NCBI RefSeq assembly: GCF_900176505.1 | Contig: NZ_FWYB01000012.1 | Span: 50,423-114,422, forward strand | DNA: 64,000 bases | DNA from: Pedobacter nyackensis | Lineage (GTDB): Bacteria; Bacteroidota; Bacteroidia; Sphingobacteriales; Sphingobacteriaceae | Direction: 5' to 3' | Shown here: piece after piece, positions 17,287-25,462 of the stretch | Layout: every line of letters starts with the position of its first letter | Position numbering within the stretch: the first letter of the stretch is position 1 | The notes under the pieces: generated by a model | What the model saw: the letters and a program-made list of their open reading frames with translations, nothing else | Database searches by the model: none | What the model was told of the DNA's origin: nothing | Position numbers and translations under genes: made by a program

Positions 17287-17397
17287 CTATAGCATGGAAT
17301 GCTGCTGCATGGGACTGCAACAACAGCGAGAAGAGTTTCTCAATTGGTTTGGACTGCAGAGCGCAATTCCCTTTTTTACGTGTAAAAATCTTTTCAT
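17287..17397 (-). CDS. 36-aa leader peptide with Cys-Cys-Cys run
   Basis: ATG at 17397 opens a 36-codon frame ending TAG at 17287, lying wholly between the promoter and susC. The peptide begins MKRFLHVKKGIALC and contains NSSRCCCSP, with three successive Cys codons (TGT TGT TGC, 17317-17325) and a fourth Cys at residue 14. Cysteine is a rare residue, so such a run is a strong sign of amino-acid-responsive attenuation: ribosomes stall when charged tRNA-Cys is scarce. Poly-Cys leader peptides doing this are known from mycobacteria; the role here is inferred. The upstream region is A-rich and lacks a Shine-Dalgarno, normal for this phylum. Confidence 0.7.
   Translation of the reverse strand: MKRFLHVKKGIALCSPNQLRNSSRCCCSPMQQHSML
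17301..17324 (-). promoter_or_regulatory. hairpin sequestering the Cys codons
   Basis: In the transcript GUUGUUGCA (17324-17316) can pair over nine positions, including G-U pairs, with UGCAGCAGC (17309-17301), leaving a 6-nt loop. The 5' arm overlaps all three Cys codons, so a ribosome stalled there would keep this hairpin open and release the 3' arm. This is the geometry expected for ribosome-controlled attenuation. Confidence 0.5.
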
Positions 17398-17446
17398 CCC
17401 GAATATAATTTGACTTTTTATGATTTGTTTGCGCGTCAACCCGGAA

Positions 17447-17477
17447 CAAATGTAATGGCATTTTTGGTAAAAACAAA
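17447..17477 (-). promoter_or_regulatory. consensus Bacteroidota promoter of the susC operon
   Basis: On the minus strand, TTTG (17477-17474), a 19-nt spacer and TACATTTG (17454-17447) match the TTTG-N19-TAnnTTTG consensus exactly. Transcription would start near 17441, giving a 5' leader of about 280 nt before susC and about 44 nt before the leader peptide. Confidence 0.75.
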
Positions 17478-17483
17478 TTAAAT

Positions 17484-17498
17484 CTACCGATTTAGTAG
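17484..17498. promoter_or_regulatory. 15-bp dyad upstream of -33, Rrf2-like operator candidate
   Basis: The plus strand reads CTACCGATTTAGTAG, an interrupted palindrome with CTAC/GTAG arms and an A/T pair nearer the centre. It ends 6 bp upstream of the -33 element, a good position for an activator or repressor. Size and symmetry recall Rrf2-family sites, a family that includes cysteine and Fe-S regulators (CymR, IscR), but the assignment is only a guess. Confidence 0.4.
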
Positions 17499-17604
17499 TA
17501 TTTATTACAGGTGTAGGGGAGGTGTTGTTGTAATCTGTTGATTTAAAGTCGCTTAAATTCTAAGTGGAAAGCGTTAGTACTGTAGTTGCAGGTGCTGTTC
17601 TCTC

Positions 17605-18600
17605 TTATCTGGACAAGCTCAGTTGATTTAAATGCGCTGTGATCTTATCGATTTCTTCCTTACTTAAGCGGATATCAGCAGCAGCTGCATTGCTCAAGGC
17701 TTGTTGCGAATTCCTGGCTCCGGCAAGGGCAATCGTTATACCGGGCTGCTCAAAGGTCCATTTAAGTACCAGCTGACTTAAGCTGGCATTCTTTTCTTCG
17801 GCAATAGGTAAGATCTTTTCAAGGAAGGCATTCACCTTTTGCAGGTTCTCATCCTTAAAGAAATAGATTCCCGCGCGGTGGTCATCTGCGCCAAACTTAT
17901 AGCCTGGTTTCATTTTTCCTGTTAAAAGGCCCCTCTCAAGCGGGCTGTACGCAAGGATCGATTTACTCTTTTCGATGCAATAGGGAACGATTTCTTTTTC
18001 GATATCGCGTTTAACCATACTGTAGGGAACCTGGTTTGAAACCGGATTGAGGTATTGTGCGGCCTCATCCATTTGTTCCGGGTTATAATTACAAACGCCT
18101 GCGTGACGCACTTTCCCCTGTTCGATTAGTCTTGCAACCGCTTCCATGCTTTCGGAAATAGGAGTGGTTGTATCCGGCCAGTGGATCTGGTACAGATCTA
18201 TATAATCCGTGCCAAGCCTTTTCAGGCTGTCTTCACATTCTTTGATGATACTTTCCTTACCAGCGTATTTATAGATGTCAATCACGTTGCCGCTGTTGTC
18301 CTTGCTGTGCATGGCCAGGTTGCCCTTCGCAAGGTCCCAGCGCATTCCAAATTTTGTAAGTATTTGTACCTTGTCCCTCTGGATATCTTTGATCGCTTCT
18401 CCAACAATTTCTTCGCTAAGGCCCTGGCCGTAGATAGGTGCAGTGTCGATAGAGGTTACACCCGCATCATAAGCTGCTTTGATGGCATTAATGGCTTCAC
18501 CTCTTTCGGTACCACCCCACATCCATCCTCCGGCTGCCCAGGCACCAAAGGTGATCACTGATATTTCAAGATTGCTGTCGCCTAATTTTCTGTATTCCAT
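17605..18600 (-). CDS. aldo/keto reductase
   Basis: The 331-aa protein is a cytosolic NADPH-dependent aldo/keto reductase by sequence. It has the GDSNLEISVITFGAW start, the catalytic Asp/Tyr region SIDTAPIYGQGLSEE, the Lys in ILTKFG and the His in LYQIHWPD. The C-terminal cofactor segment (LAYSPLERGLLTGK, ALAGARNSQQALSNA) is also present. The length is normal for the family. It has its own perfect promoter at 18618-18648. It ends about 130 bp before the susC-operon promoter, so it is a separate unit. Likely reduces aldehydes or sugar-derived carbonyls; the exact substrate is not evident. Confidence 0.93.
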   Translation of the reverse strand: MEYRKLGDSNLEISVITFGAWAAGGWMWGGTERGEAINAIKAAYDAGVTSIDTAPIYGQGLSEEIVGEAIKDIQRDKVQILTKFGMRWDLAKGNLAMHSKDNSGNVIDIYKYAGKESIIKECEDSLKRLGTDYIDLYQIHWPDTTTPISESMEAVARLIEQGKVRHAGVCNYNPEQMDEAAQYLNPVSNQVPYSMVKRDIEKEIVPYCIEKSKSILAYSPLERGLLTGKMKPGYKFGADDHRAGIYFFKDENLQKVNAFLEKILPIAEEKNASLSQLVLKWTFEQPGITIALAGARNSQQALSNAAAADIRLSKEEIDKITAHLNQLSLSR

Positions 18601-18617
18601 AAAAAAATAATGTATTC

Positions 18618-18648
18618 CAAAAATACTGTTTAAGTATTCACTTACAAA
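18618..18648 (-). promoter_or_regulatory. promoter of the aldo/keto reductase gene
   Basis: On the minus strand, TTTG (18648-18645), 19 nt and TATTTTTG (18625-18618) match the Bacteroidota consensus exactly. The start of transcription would fall near 18612, only about a dozen bases from the ATG at 18600. Confidence 0.7.
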
Positions 18649-18780
18649 TGAACCCGGCAGTATTGTTTGAAAACATTAATGCTACGTTCCTGTATAAATG
18701 GAAGATTTTCAGAAGCTTACATTATTTCTGTTCGGGGGTACCTGACCAAAATTTTATATAGGGTAAAGGCTGTATTACAT

Positions 18781-19398
18781 CTAATCATTCTTAATTGAAA
18801 ACCCTTTAATAGTAGGAGTAGAAGTAAACAGCGTGTTCAGTTCTTTTAGTTTTTTCTCATATTCCACTTGATTAATTACATTGTTATCTAATAACCAGAT
18901 TAAGTTATAATACTGAGGTTCATAGCTTAAATTTTTATTCAGTTGTCCATGTCGCTGTAGCAGGAATTGTCGGCGTCGGGATAAGATTTCATCAATAAAT
19001 TTGTCAACTGTTTCTTTGTCGGGTTTATTACTGAAAAATTCTATAGGGTTAGGGTTACCTGCCGAAGTAAGGTAGCACGCTGTTTTAAAAGTGAAAAAAT
19101 ATAAGAAAACCAATAATGAAATTAATATGAGAATGAACAACTGCATAAACGGATCAACTTGCCCTCCATTTTGGCGGTCGAAATAAAGCACGAATGAGAC
19201 AAAAGTTAGAAAAGCAGCAACGACCAGAAATATTTTTTGCCCATTTTTCCAGTGAGTTATTTTGGTGCCAACATTTTCATATTTTAGTTCGTACTCGTGT
19301 ATTTTTCCTATGCTGCTTTGCCGTATTGAAAGACCGTCTTCAATAAAACGGAATTGTTTTTTTTCTAGTAATGTATGTTGGGAGAAGTCGTATTGCAT
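18781..19398 (-). CDS. membrane protein of unknown function, 205 aa
   Basis: Not recognised as a named family. An N-terminal beta-rich part (residues 1-50: KKQFRFIEDGLSIRQSSIGKIHEYELKYENV, here seen in two pieces) looks like a bacterial PH-type domain. Two membrane helices follow (about 56-75 and 85-108). The C-terminus has a coiled segment and a SHOCT-like helix pair (YNLIWLLDNNVINQVEYEKKLKEL, seen as two halves). SHOCT tails often mediate oligomerisation. It is followed on the same strand by nothing in an operon; a separate hypothetical gene lies upstream, 30 nt away, so the two may be cotranscribed. Confidence 0.65.
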   Translation of the reverse strand: MQYDFSQHTLLEKKQFRFIEDGLSIRQSSIGKIHEYELKYENVGTKITHWKNGQKIFLVVAAFLTFVSFVLYFDRQNGGQVDPFMQLFILILISLLVFLYFFTFKTACYLTSAGNPNPIEFFSNKPDKETVDKFIDEILSRRRQFLLQRHGQLNKNLSYEPQYYNLIWLLDNNVINQVEYEKKLKELNTLFTSTPTIKGFSIKND

Positions 19399-19428
19399 CG
19401 GAGATTAATTTAATGTCGAAAAAACAAA

Positions 19429-19785
19429 TTATCTTTTATCTCGGTCTGCAAATCCAAGTTTAATGTGCTCATATTCCATGCGTTCTGGTTCACGTTCTTT
19501 CCATTCTTTAAAAATGCTAACCACATCTGCTAAAGATTTTATTCCATTAACATAATTTGCTTTACCCCAATAAAACCAGGCAATATGGATGTTTTGAGCA
19601 TAAATTCCGGGTTTAACCTGACTTCCAACGGTCTCCTTACCTTTGATTCCGGTAAAGAAATCCAACTTCCCACCTTCTTTTGAATGTTGAATAATTAGCT
19701 TGCGGAGGCTTACAGAGTCCGGTGTTTGCGCCACGGTATCAATAACGAAAAATGCGAGTAGGAATAAGGATAGGAAATATTTCAT
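19429..19785 (-). CDS. exported protein of unknown function, 118 aa
   Basis: The start is placed at the internal Met (19785) because it yields a clean signal peptide, MKYFLSLFLLAFFVIDTVAQ, whereas the longer frame to 19833 adds 16 residues in front of it. The mature part (about 98 residues) is soluble, with KEGGKLDFFTGIKGKETVG and an aromatic block HIAWFYWGKANY. It was not matched to any family. It lies 30 nt upstream of the 205-aa membrane-protein gene on the same strand and may share its transcript. Confidence 0.6.
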   Translation of the reverse strand: MKYFLSLFLLAFFVIDTVAQTPDSVSLRKLIIQHSKEGGKLDFFTGIKGKETVGSQVKPGIYAQNIHIAWFYWGKANYVNGIKSLADVVSIFKEWKEREPERMEYEHIKLGFADRDKR

Positions 19786-19982
19786 ATAAGACGTTAATTG
19801 ATTTAATACACGAATATAAAAATAAGCTGTCAAAATTTACTGTTCAATTAAGATCAATTTTATAGAGCATCATTATTTATCGAAAAGATGAACTATCATT
19901 CAACATCGATAATATTTTGTTAGATTGAAATATGGATAGGTAAGCCAAATTTTATATAAGTTTTTTTAGGTTAAACTGCGTT

Positions 19983-20036
19983 TTCCACCAAATTTCTAGT
20001 GACACTTTTGTCGTAATTTTTGTCTAAGTAGATTTG
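19983..20036 (+). promoter_or_regulatory. promoter and upstream element of Rpn gene at 20062
   Basis: TTTG (20007-20010), 18 nt and TAGATTTG (20029-20036) form a near-consensus promoter whose -7 box lies 33 nt before the ATG. Nine bases further upstream is TTCCACCAAATTTCT (19983-19997). The same 15-mer and a TAGnTTTG box occur at exactly the same distances before the other Rpn gene at 26614. Confidence 0.55.
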
Positions 20037-20061
20037 CTGAAATGTTTTTAATCAGTCAAAT

Positions 20062-20973
20062 ATGCCAGAAGAAACTACTTTAACGAGCTTTATCCAACCA
20101 GTAAATGGTGTCGACATTACGCGCTTCATTGACCCTTACAGTGATTTTGGGTTTAAACACATTTTCGGCAAGGCACCCAATCGGGATTTTCTAATCCGTT
20201 TTCTAAATGGTGTTTTCAAAGGGCGGAAAGTAATCGTTGATATTCAGTATAACAATACGGAGTATAAAGGTCCGGGTAAGGATTACAGAAAAACAGTATT
20301 TGATCTATACTGTACTGGTGACAATGGCGAAAAATTTATCGTAGAAATGCAAAAGGCTAAGGTTGAAAATTTCAAAGACAGAAGTGTTTTCTATACGGCT
20401 AATCTGATTCAGGAGCAAGGCATCGGAGTAGTCGCCAATTGGGATTATCAGCTTCCTGAAATATATTTTCTGGCGATCATGAATTTTAAATTTGATGACA
20501 GCCACCCCGACCATTTTATACATGATGTTCGGATGATAGAGATCAATACAAGCAAAGAGTTTTACCCAAAATTGGGTTATATTTTTATTGAGATGCCAAA
20601 ATTCAGGAAAGCTGAAGGAGAATTGGAGAATGAACTGGAAGAGTGGCTTTACATCTTAAATAACCTAAAGAAATTTACAGAAATTCCGGTATCTTTGAGA
20701 GGGAATTACAAATATGAGAAGATATTTGAAATTGCAGCAGTTGGCAACTTAACCCCCGAGGAGATGAACGAATACCAGCAAAGCTTAAAAATACAACGTG
20801 ATAATTATAGCGTCGATAAGGCAGCTAGAAATGAGGGGCGAAAAGAAGGACATGTGCGAGGACGCGAAGAAGAAAAGAAAGAAATCGCTCGTAATCTAAA
20901 AAATATTGGCATAACTCCGGAGATTATTGCTAAATCTACGGGCCTGTCTATAGAAGAAATCCAAATTTTATAA
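20062..20973 (+). CDS. Rpn-family recombination-promoting nuclease-like protein
   Basis: The 303-aa protein has the PD-(D/E)XK nuclease family 'transposase' architecture. It opens with FIDPYSDFGFKHIFG and FLIRFLNGVFKGRK, followed by the catalytic-type pair TVFDLYCT (Asp) and FIVEMQ (ExQ). A long middle domain follows, then a charged C-terminal helix with RKEGHVRGREEEKKE and the tail GLSIEEIQIL. Homologues described as Rpn are DNA endonucleases that increase recombination; the Bacteroidota members are mostly uncharacterised and vary strongly at the C-terminus. It has its own promoter and stands alone. Confidence 0.85.
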   Translation: MPEETTLTSFIQPVNGVDITRFIDPYSDFGFKHIFGKAPNRDFLIRFLNGVFKGRKVIVDIQYNNTEYKGPGKDYRKTVFDLYCTGDNGEKFIVEMQKAKVENFKDRSVFYTANLIQEQGIGVVANWDYQLPEIYFLAIMNFKFDDSHPDHFIHDVRMIEINTSKEFYPKLGYIFIEMPKFRKAEGELENELEEWLYILNNLKKFTEIPVSLRGNYKYEKIFEIAAVGNLTPEEMNEYQQSLKIQRDNYSVDKAARNEGRKEGHVRGREEEKKEIARNLKNIGITPEIIAKSTGLSIEEIQIL

Positions 20974-21103
20974 CTTCCCTCTTCTAATAATTGAAAGAAG
21001 GCGATTCATATCTTTGAAACAATATGGCATTAACTGATACTCCTGCCATCTGATAAATAAATGAACATATAACACTCTCAAATATTTTATTCTTTTTATT
21101 GGC

Positions 21104-24100
21104 TTGCAATTGCTTGCATTCAATGCATTTTCGACAGTATTTACTGTAATCAACAACGCAGATTCTGGTACTGGTACACTCCGTGATATGTTGACAAAAG
21201 CAGCGGCAAATGGTATCGCTGATGCAGATGTGATTAATTTTAACCTTACTGATCAAAGCGAAGCCGGTAGAACCATCGTGATATTGGATCAGTTACCACT
21301 AGTGTCCGCTAATTTGACTATAGATGGTTCCTCTCAGCCAGGAACTGCATTTGGGCTAAGTACATCAAGGGTAAAAATCCTTACAGGCTTTGCTTATACT
21401 AAATTCGCCAATGTGCTATTGCTGGAGAATGTGCAGGATGTTAAGATTTACGGCTTGTACATCAAAAATGAAATGGCGTGTCCCAGTGGTGAGGGCTGCT
21501 ATTATTGGCAGGGAATAGCGATTAGAGACTGTCGGAATATTGAAATTGGTGCCGCTGGTAAAGGAAATGTTATATTAGGATTTCAATATGATCTAGGGAT
21601 GAATTTGCATTTGACAGGAGGACAGATTCATTACTATAGCGTAAACTTTACGCTGAAGGCAAATTTCATAGGAATTGAACCTGACGGCATCACACGGTCA
21701 GATATCATTTCAAAGCCTGTAGAGGTAAATTACGTAATTGGTGAAATCAATATAGGGGGCACTCCGGATGAAGGTAATTTATTTCCTAACGGCTTTTCGA
21801 TTCACCAGACCAATTCTGAAAATTATACTGGAGAAGGTGTCGAAATGTATGTCACACCAGCCACCATCAGGTTCAGAAACAATAAAATTGGTGTAGACCA
21901 TAGCGAATCTATTACATTTCCTTCCTCTGGCTTCCGCTTTGACGTGCATACTCCAAAAGGGAAAAATACAGTCTTTATAGAAGATAACATTATTTCATCA
22001 TCTACTGCATGGGGAATTACGCTAATCAACAATTTCCATGAAGTGAACATCAGACGTAACTATATTGGAACAGATCGCAGCCTTACCAAAACACTTCCGG
22101 TTGGTGACACAGGCATATTCGTGTACTACTGTACCAATGTGAAAATTGGCAGTAGCAATCCCGCAGACAAAAATTACATTGCCAATTGTAAGCCCATTAA
22201 TGTTTGGCCGTATTCCACAGTTTCTGTAAACAAGAATAGCTTTTTTTGTGTGCGTAACATGTACCCTATGATATACAGAGGCAATGGAACTTTCTTCTTT
22301 CCAGTAGTAAAAATATCATCGATTACTGGTACTTCTTTATCGGGAAACGCTACACCTGGGTCAGCGATTGAGCTTTTTTATGCCGACAGATGTGGCAGTT
22401 GCGCTCCTGAGACTTATTTTGCCAGTACAACTGCTGATGAATCGGGCAATTGGCATTATGATGGTCCTATTCAGGGTAAAGTCATAGCTTCTGCAACATT
22501 TAATGGAGCTACTTCTGAGTTTACCAGGCCAGAATTGGATGTTGCCAACGTGAAAATAGAAAATACCTGTCCAAACTATGGATCGATTAAAGGTATAGTC
22601 CCTTCCAGCTATACCGATATCAGCTGGATAAATGAAAGCGGTGCTGAGGTGGGAAGAGTTCCGGATTTATTGAACATGCCACCTGGGAAATATAAGCTCA
22701 AAATAGGATACGGTGATTGTTCTGCAGAAACTCCTTGGTATCAAATTAAACTCGGTGTATCAGTTGACGCATCAACTATTGCTGTGACCAACGCTTCCTG
22801 CAATGGAGCAAATGGATCTGTTAAAGGTATTACCATCACCAATAATACTAGTTCTGCTGTTCAATATAGTTGGAAGGATGCTGGAGGTAATGAAATGGGA
22901 AGGGCTTTAAAATTAGAGAATGTCAGGCCCGGTAATTACCTCCTTAGTATCAAGCTTGCTGACAATAGTTGTGCCATGTCGTACGGGCCGGTAGAGATTA
23001 AAAACATCAGTGGGCCGGGAGTCAGCGAACACAATATTACTGTAGTCGCTTCTGAGTGTGGCAAGGCTGAAGGGAGCATTGCTGGGATTTCAGCTACTGG
23101 CTTAGGTGTCCTAAGGTATCAGTGGAAAAACGAGCTTGGAGAAGTTGTAGGTACTGGCCTGGATTTATTGGATAAACCTGCTGGCAGCTATAAACTGGAG
23201 GTATTTGATGAATCGGCATGTGGATCTGTATTTTCGTCAACCATACCAATTCCCGAAGTCAATGGAATATCATTAAACGATATGGGGACAATTCAAAATG
23301 TTACCTGTGGCCAAAGTAATGGCTCAATAACTGGCATTCAGGTTTCGGGGGCAACGCAATATCAATGGTTTGATCAATCGGATCAATTAATAGCTACAAC
23401 CACCGATCCAAACCTAAGGGATGTTAAAGCAGGAAGGTATTACCTGGTTGCTGCCAATTCCAGCTGCAAAAAAACAAGCCAGCTGTATACGGTTGGAGGA
23501 AATGTAGCTGTGTTAGTGAATAATAATCATGTTCAGATTAACCACGATCACTGTAGTCTGAGTACCGGGACTATTACTGGTATTGAAGTTTCTGGTAAGC
23601 TTCCATTTAGCTATAGATGGGAAAATGATGCCGGTGTAAACTTCGGAAATCAAAAAGATTTAAAGAATGCTCCACAGGGGATCTATCATTTAACGATAAC
23701 AGATGCTGCGGGCTGTTCAGCGGTATCAACTTATCAGTTATTGAACCAAAGTGAATCCATACAGCAACCAATGGTAAGTGATCTTCAGCTTTGTGGTAAA
23801 GGTGAAGCGATATTGATTGTAAATAATGTGACAAAAGATAGTGGGTACAAACTATATGGGAATGAATACGGCTTAATCCCATTGGATGTACAAGAATCCG
23901 GTCAGTTCAAAATCAATGTAAACGAAAATCGTAAATTTTATGTTAGTCGATACATAGGAGGGTGTGAAAGCCCGAGAACTAAAGTTGAAGTTACTGTTGG
24001 TTATGCCGCTTTAATTATTCCGAATGCATTTTCACCAAATCATGATGGTAGCAATGACAAATGGATCATAAAGGGAATCGAAAATTACCCAAAAGTAAGT

Positions 24101-24271
24101 GTTAATATTTTCAATCGGTATGGGGAGAGGGTTTTCGACGCTCCTAATTATAAGGTACCATTCGAGGGTAATAGGAATGGTAATCCATTGCCTGCGGGGG
24201 TGTATTATTATGTTATCAAAATTGGTGAAGGATGCAGGGCAATTTCAGGAAGTCTGACTTTATTACGTTAG
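21104..24271 (+). CDS. T9SS-secreted multi-repeat beta-helix adhesin, CHU_C domain; start unclear
   Basis: The roughly 1055-aa frame ends in a gliding-motility/CHU_C type B sorting domain (IIPNAFSPNHDGSNDKW, VNIFNRYGERVFD, NGNPLPAGVYYYVIK), so the product is secreted by the type IX system and anchored at the surface. The N-terminal 400 residues are a parallel beta-helix (NNADSGTGTLRDM, repeated NxIxG rungs). Then come about five repeats of 75-85 residues with G.I.GI and W.....E.G motifs, SprB-like. No ATG begins the frame. The open frame reaches back to the stop at 21062, and its signal-peptide-like stretch lies upstream of the TTG at 21104. An ATG at 21061 is one frame off. Either a non-ATG start or a frameshift is implied. 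Confidence 0.8.
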   Translation: MQLLAFNAFSTVFTVINNADSGTGTLRDMLTKAAANGIADADVINFNLTDQSEAGRTIVILDQLPLVSANLTIDGSSQPGTAFGLSTSRVKILTGFAYTKFANVLLLENVQDVKIYGLYIKNEMACPSGEGCYYWQGIAIRDCRNIEIGAAGKGNVILGFQYDLGMNLHLTGGQIHYYSVNFTLKANFIGIEPDGITRSDIISKPVEVNYVIGEINIGGTPDEGNLFPNGFSIHQTNSENYTGEGVEMYVTPATIRFRNNKIGVDHSESITFPSSGFRFDVHTPKGKNTVFIEDNIISSSTAWGITLINNFHEVNIRRNYIGTDRSLTKTLPVGDTGIFVYYCTNVKIGSSNPADKNYIANCKPINVWPYSTVSVNKNSFFCVRNMYPMIYRGNGTFFFPVVKISSITGTSLSGNATPGSAIELFYADRCGSCAPETYFASTTADESGNWHYDGPIQGKVIASATFNGATSEFTRPELDVANVKIENTCPNYGSIKGIVPSSYTDISWINESGAEVGRVPDLLNMPPGKYKLKIGYGDCSAETPWYQIKLGVSVDASTIAVTNASCNGANGSVKGITITNNTSSAVQYSWKDAGGNEMGRALKLENVRPGNYLLSIKLADNSCAMSYGPVEIKNISGPGVSEHNITVVASECGKAEGSIAGISATGLGVLRYQWKNELGEVVGTGLDLLDKPAGSYKLEVFDESACGSVFSSTIPIPEVNGISLNDMGTIQNVTCGQSNGSITGIQVSGATQYQWFDQSDQLIATTTDPNLRDVKAGRYYLVAANSSCKKTSQLYTVGGNVAVLVNNNHVQINHDHCSLSTGTITGIEVSGKLPFSYRWENDAGVNFGNQKDLKNAPQGIYHLTITDAAGCSAVSTYQLLNQSESIQQPMVSDLQLCGKGEAILIVNNVTKDSGYKLYGNEYGLIPLDVQESGQFKINVNENRKFYVSRYIGGCESPRTKVEVTVGYAALIIPNAFSPNHDGSNDKWIIKGIENYPKVSVNIFNRYGERVFDAPNYKVPFEGNRNGNPLPAGVYYYVIKIGEGCRAISGSLTLLR

Positions 24272-24388
24272 AATAGGACTTCAGATCGTTATGCTTTGCG
24301 TTTCACATTTCTATACTTTTAACTTACTTCTCCAAGTGTCGATGCAATGTTCCATTGTTGGAAGATTATAAATGCTGATTAATCCCTT

Positions 24389-24913
24389 TCAACATTTATA
24401 ATGAAGTTGTACAAGTCCTGTGTCAAATTGCTTGGTTGAAATGAGTTTTAATTCCTGCTCAGGCCGGCCATCTTTGAATAGTTTTGTACCATCACCAACA
24501 AGGATCGGGATTATTGAAATTACAAATTCATCAATTAAGTTTTCTTTTAAAAGTTCGTGTACTATTTCAGCCCCGCCCTCAATAAAAATATTTGGCCCTG
24601 ACTCACTTTTTAGCCTTAAAATAAGCTCCTTTATGTTGCCTGCGTAAAAGTTTGTGTTACCGATACTTGGTCTCGCTGTCCTCGTTATGATGAACGAAGT
24701 TTTATCATCATGATAAAATTCTGGAGCATACTTCATTATCCAGTCATAGGTTTTTCGGCCCATTATAACGGTGTCAACCGTTTTTGCAAAGTCGGCGTAG
24801 CCATAGTCTTCTCCCTCTTTTTCAACGATTGAGAGGAAATCCAGGTTGTCATTTGGTTTAGCAATGTAACCATCTAAACTTGTTGCGATATATAAAATTG
24901 CTTGTCTTGCCAT
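24389..24913 (-). CDS. dihydrofolate reductase family protein (RibD C-terminal type)
   Basis: The 174-aa cytosolic protein has the RibD_C/DHFR-like fold signatures. These are LYIATSLDGYIAKPNDNLDFL near the start, VDTVIMGRKTYDWIM, and IFIEGGAEIVHELLKENLIDEFVISIIPILVGDGTKLF at the end (quoted here as family blocks). Stand-alone members of this family are widespread in Bacteroidota and in many cases have no assigned substrate. They bind NADPH through the GGAE loop. It is not part of an evident operon: the next gene upstream on the same strand starts 47 nt away but is unrelated. Confidence 0.88.
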   Translation of the reverse strand: MARQAILYIATSLDGYIAKPNDNLDFLSIVEKEGEDYGYADFAKTVDTVIMGRKTYDWIMKYAPEFYHDDKTSFIITRTARPSIGNTNFYAGNIKELILRLKSESGPNIFIEGGAEIVHELLKENLIDEFVISIIPILVGDGTKLFKDGRPEQELKLISTKQFDTGLVQLHYKC

Positions 24914-24959
24914 TGTCGTTTTAATTTATGTCTATACTGTATTTACTAATTTAGTCCCT

Positions 24960-25325
24960 TCACTCCGAACCACCATGCTCCGGTGATTTATTCAATATTG
25001 TAAGCCGTTTCTCAAATTGATCACCTCCCAGGCGTATAATCACCTTGAAACCATGGCCTCCATATCTGATTTCCATTAGGAAATTTAGCAGAAGTGGTTT
25101 TATAAACTCAATAAACTTATTGCAATACCCTTCAAAATCTGGGCTGATGTATTTCGCCCGGTATGCTTCGCTAAATTCAGTAAAGTTGAATCCAATTGCT
25201 TGTTCAGTGTTATTTACAAATCTTGTTTTGTACCGGATGTTATTGTTTAAAGGTTGATTTAACCTGATGTGGTTAATCAGCTTATGCTGCAATAAATCGA
25301 CGGTATCTCTATAATCAGGTACCAT
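24960..25325 (-). CDS. hypothetical protein, 121 aa
   Basis: Not recognised. A soluble protein without signal peptide, beginning MVPDYRDTVDLLQHKLI. It has a central aromatic segment (EAYRAKYISPDFEGYCNKF) and a C-terminal basic beta-like stretch (IRYGGHGFKVIIRLGGDQFEKR). Coding character is supported by a normal ATG, an uninterrupted frame in an AT-rich region and codon-position bias like its neighbours. It lies 46 nt upstream of the RibD-type gene on the same strand, so cotranscription is possible. Confidence 0.55.
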   Translation of the reverse strand: MVPDYRDTVDLLQHKLINHIRLNQPLNNNIRYKTRFVNNTEQAIGFNFTEFSEAYRAKYISPDFEGYCNKFIEFIKPLLLNFLMEIRYGGHGFKVIIRLGGDQFEKRLTILNKSPEHGGSE

Positions 25326-25407
25326 GATATTATAAATTAAGCTGTAAAATTACTAAAAATATTAGTAAATAAATAAAGTATTTTATTGCAATATTAATTG
25401 GATTTTA

Positions 25408-25440
25408 TTTGACTGATTCGACTTTTAATATTTAGGTTTG
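25408..25440 (+). promoter_or_regulatory. promoter of the 123-aa hypothetical gene
   Basis: TTTG (25408-25411), 21 nt and TAGGTTTG (25433-25440) fit the phylum consensus with a spacer two bases longer than usual. The predicted start of transcription lies about 15 nt before the ATG at 25463. Confidence 0.5.
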
Positions 25441-25462
25441 CTGTAACTAACTTTAATATAAT

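Noticed and set aside
17161..17446. S-adenosylmethionine or cobalamin riboswitch in the long leader
   Set aside because: No conserved core of those riboswitches was found; the hairpins and Cys codons fit attenuation better.
17279..17476. 65-codon minus-strand open frame over the leader region
   Set aside because: Its beginning lies over the promoter, so it could not be translated from that transcript. The in-phase 36-codon frame starting at 17397 uses other codons and is the credible peptide.
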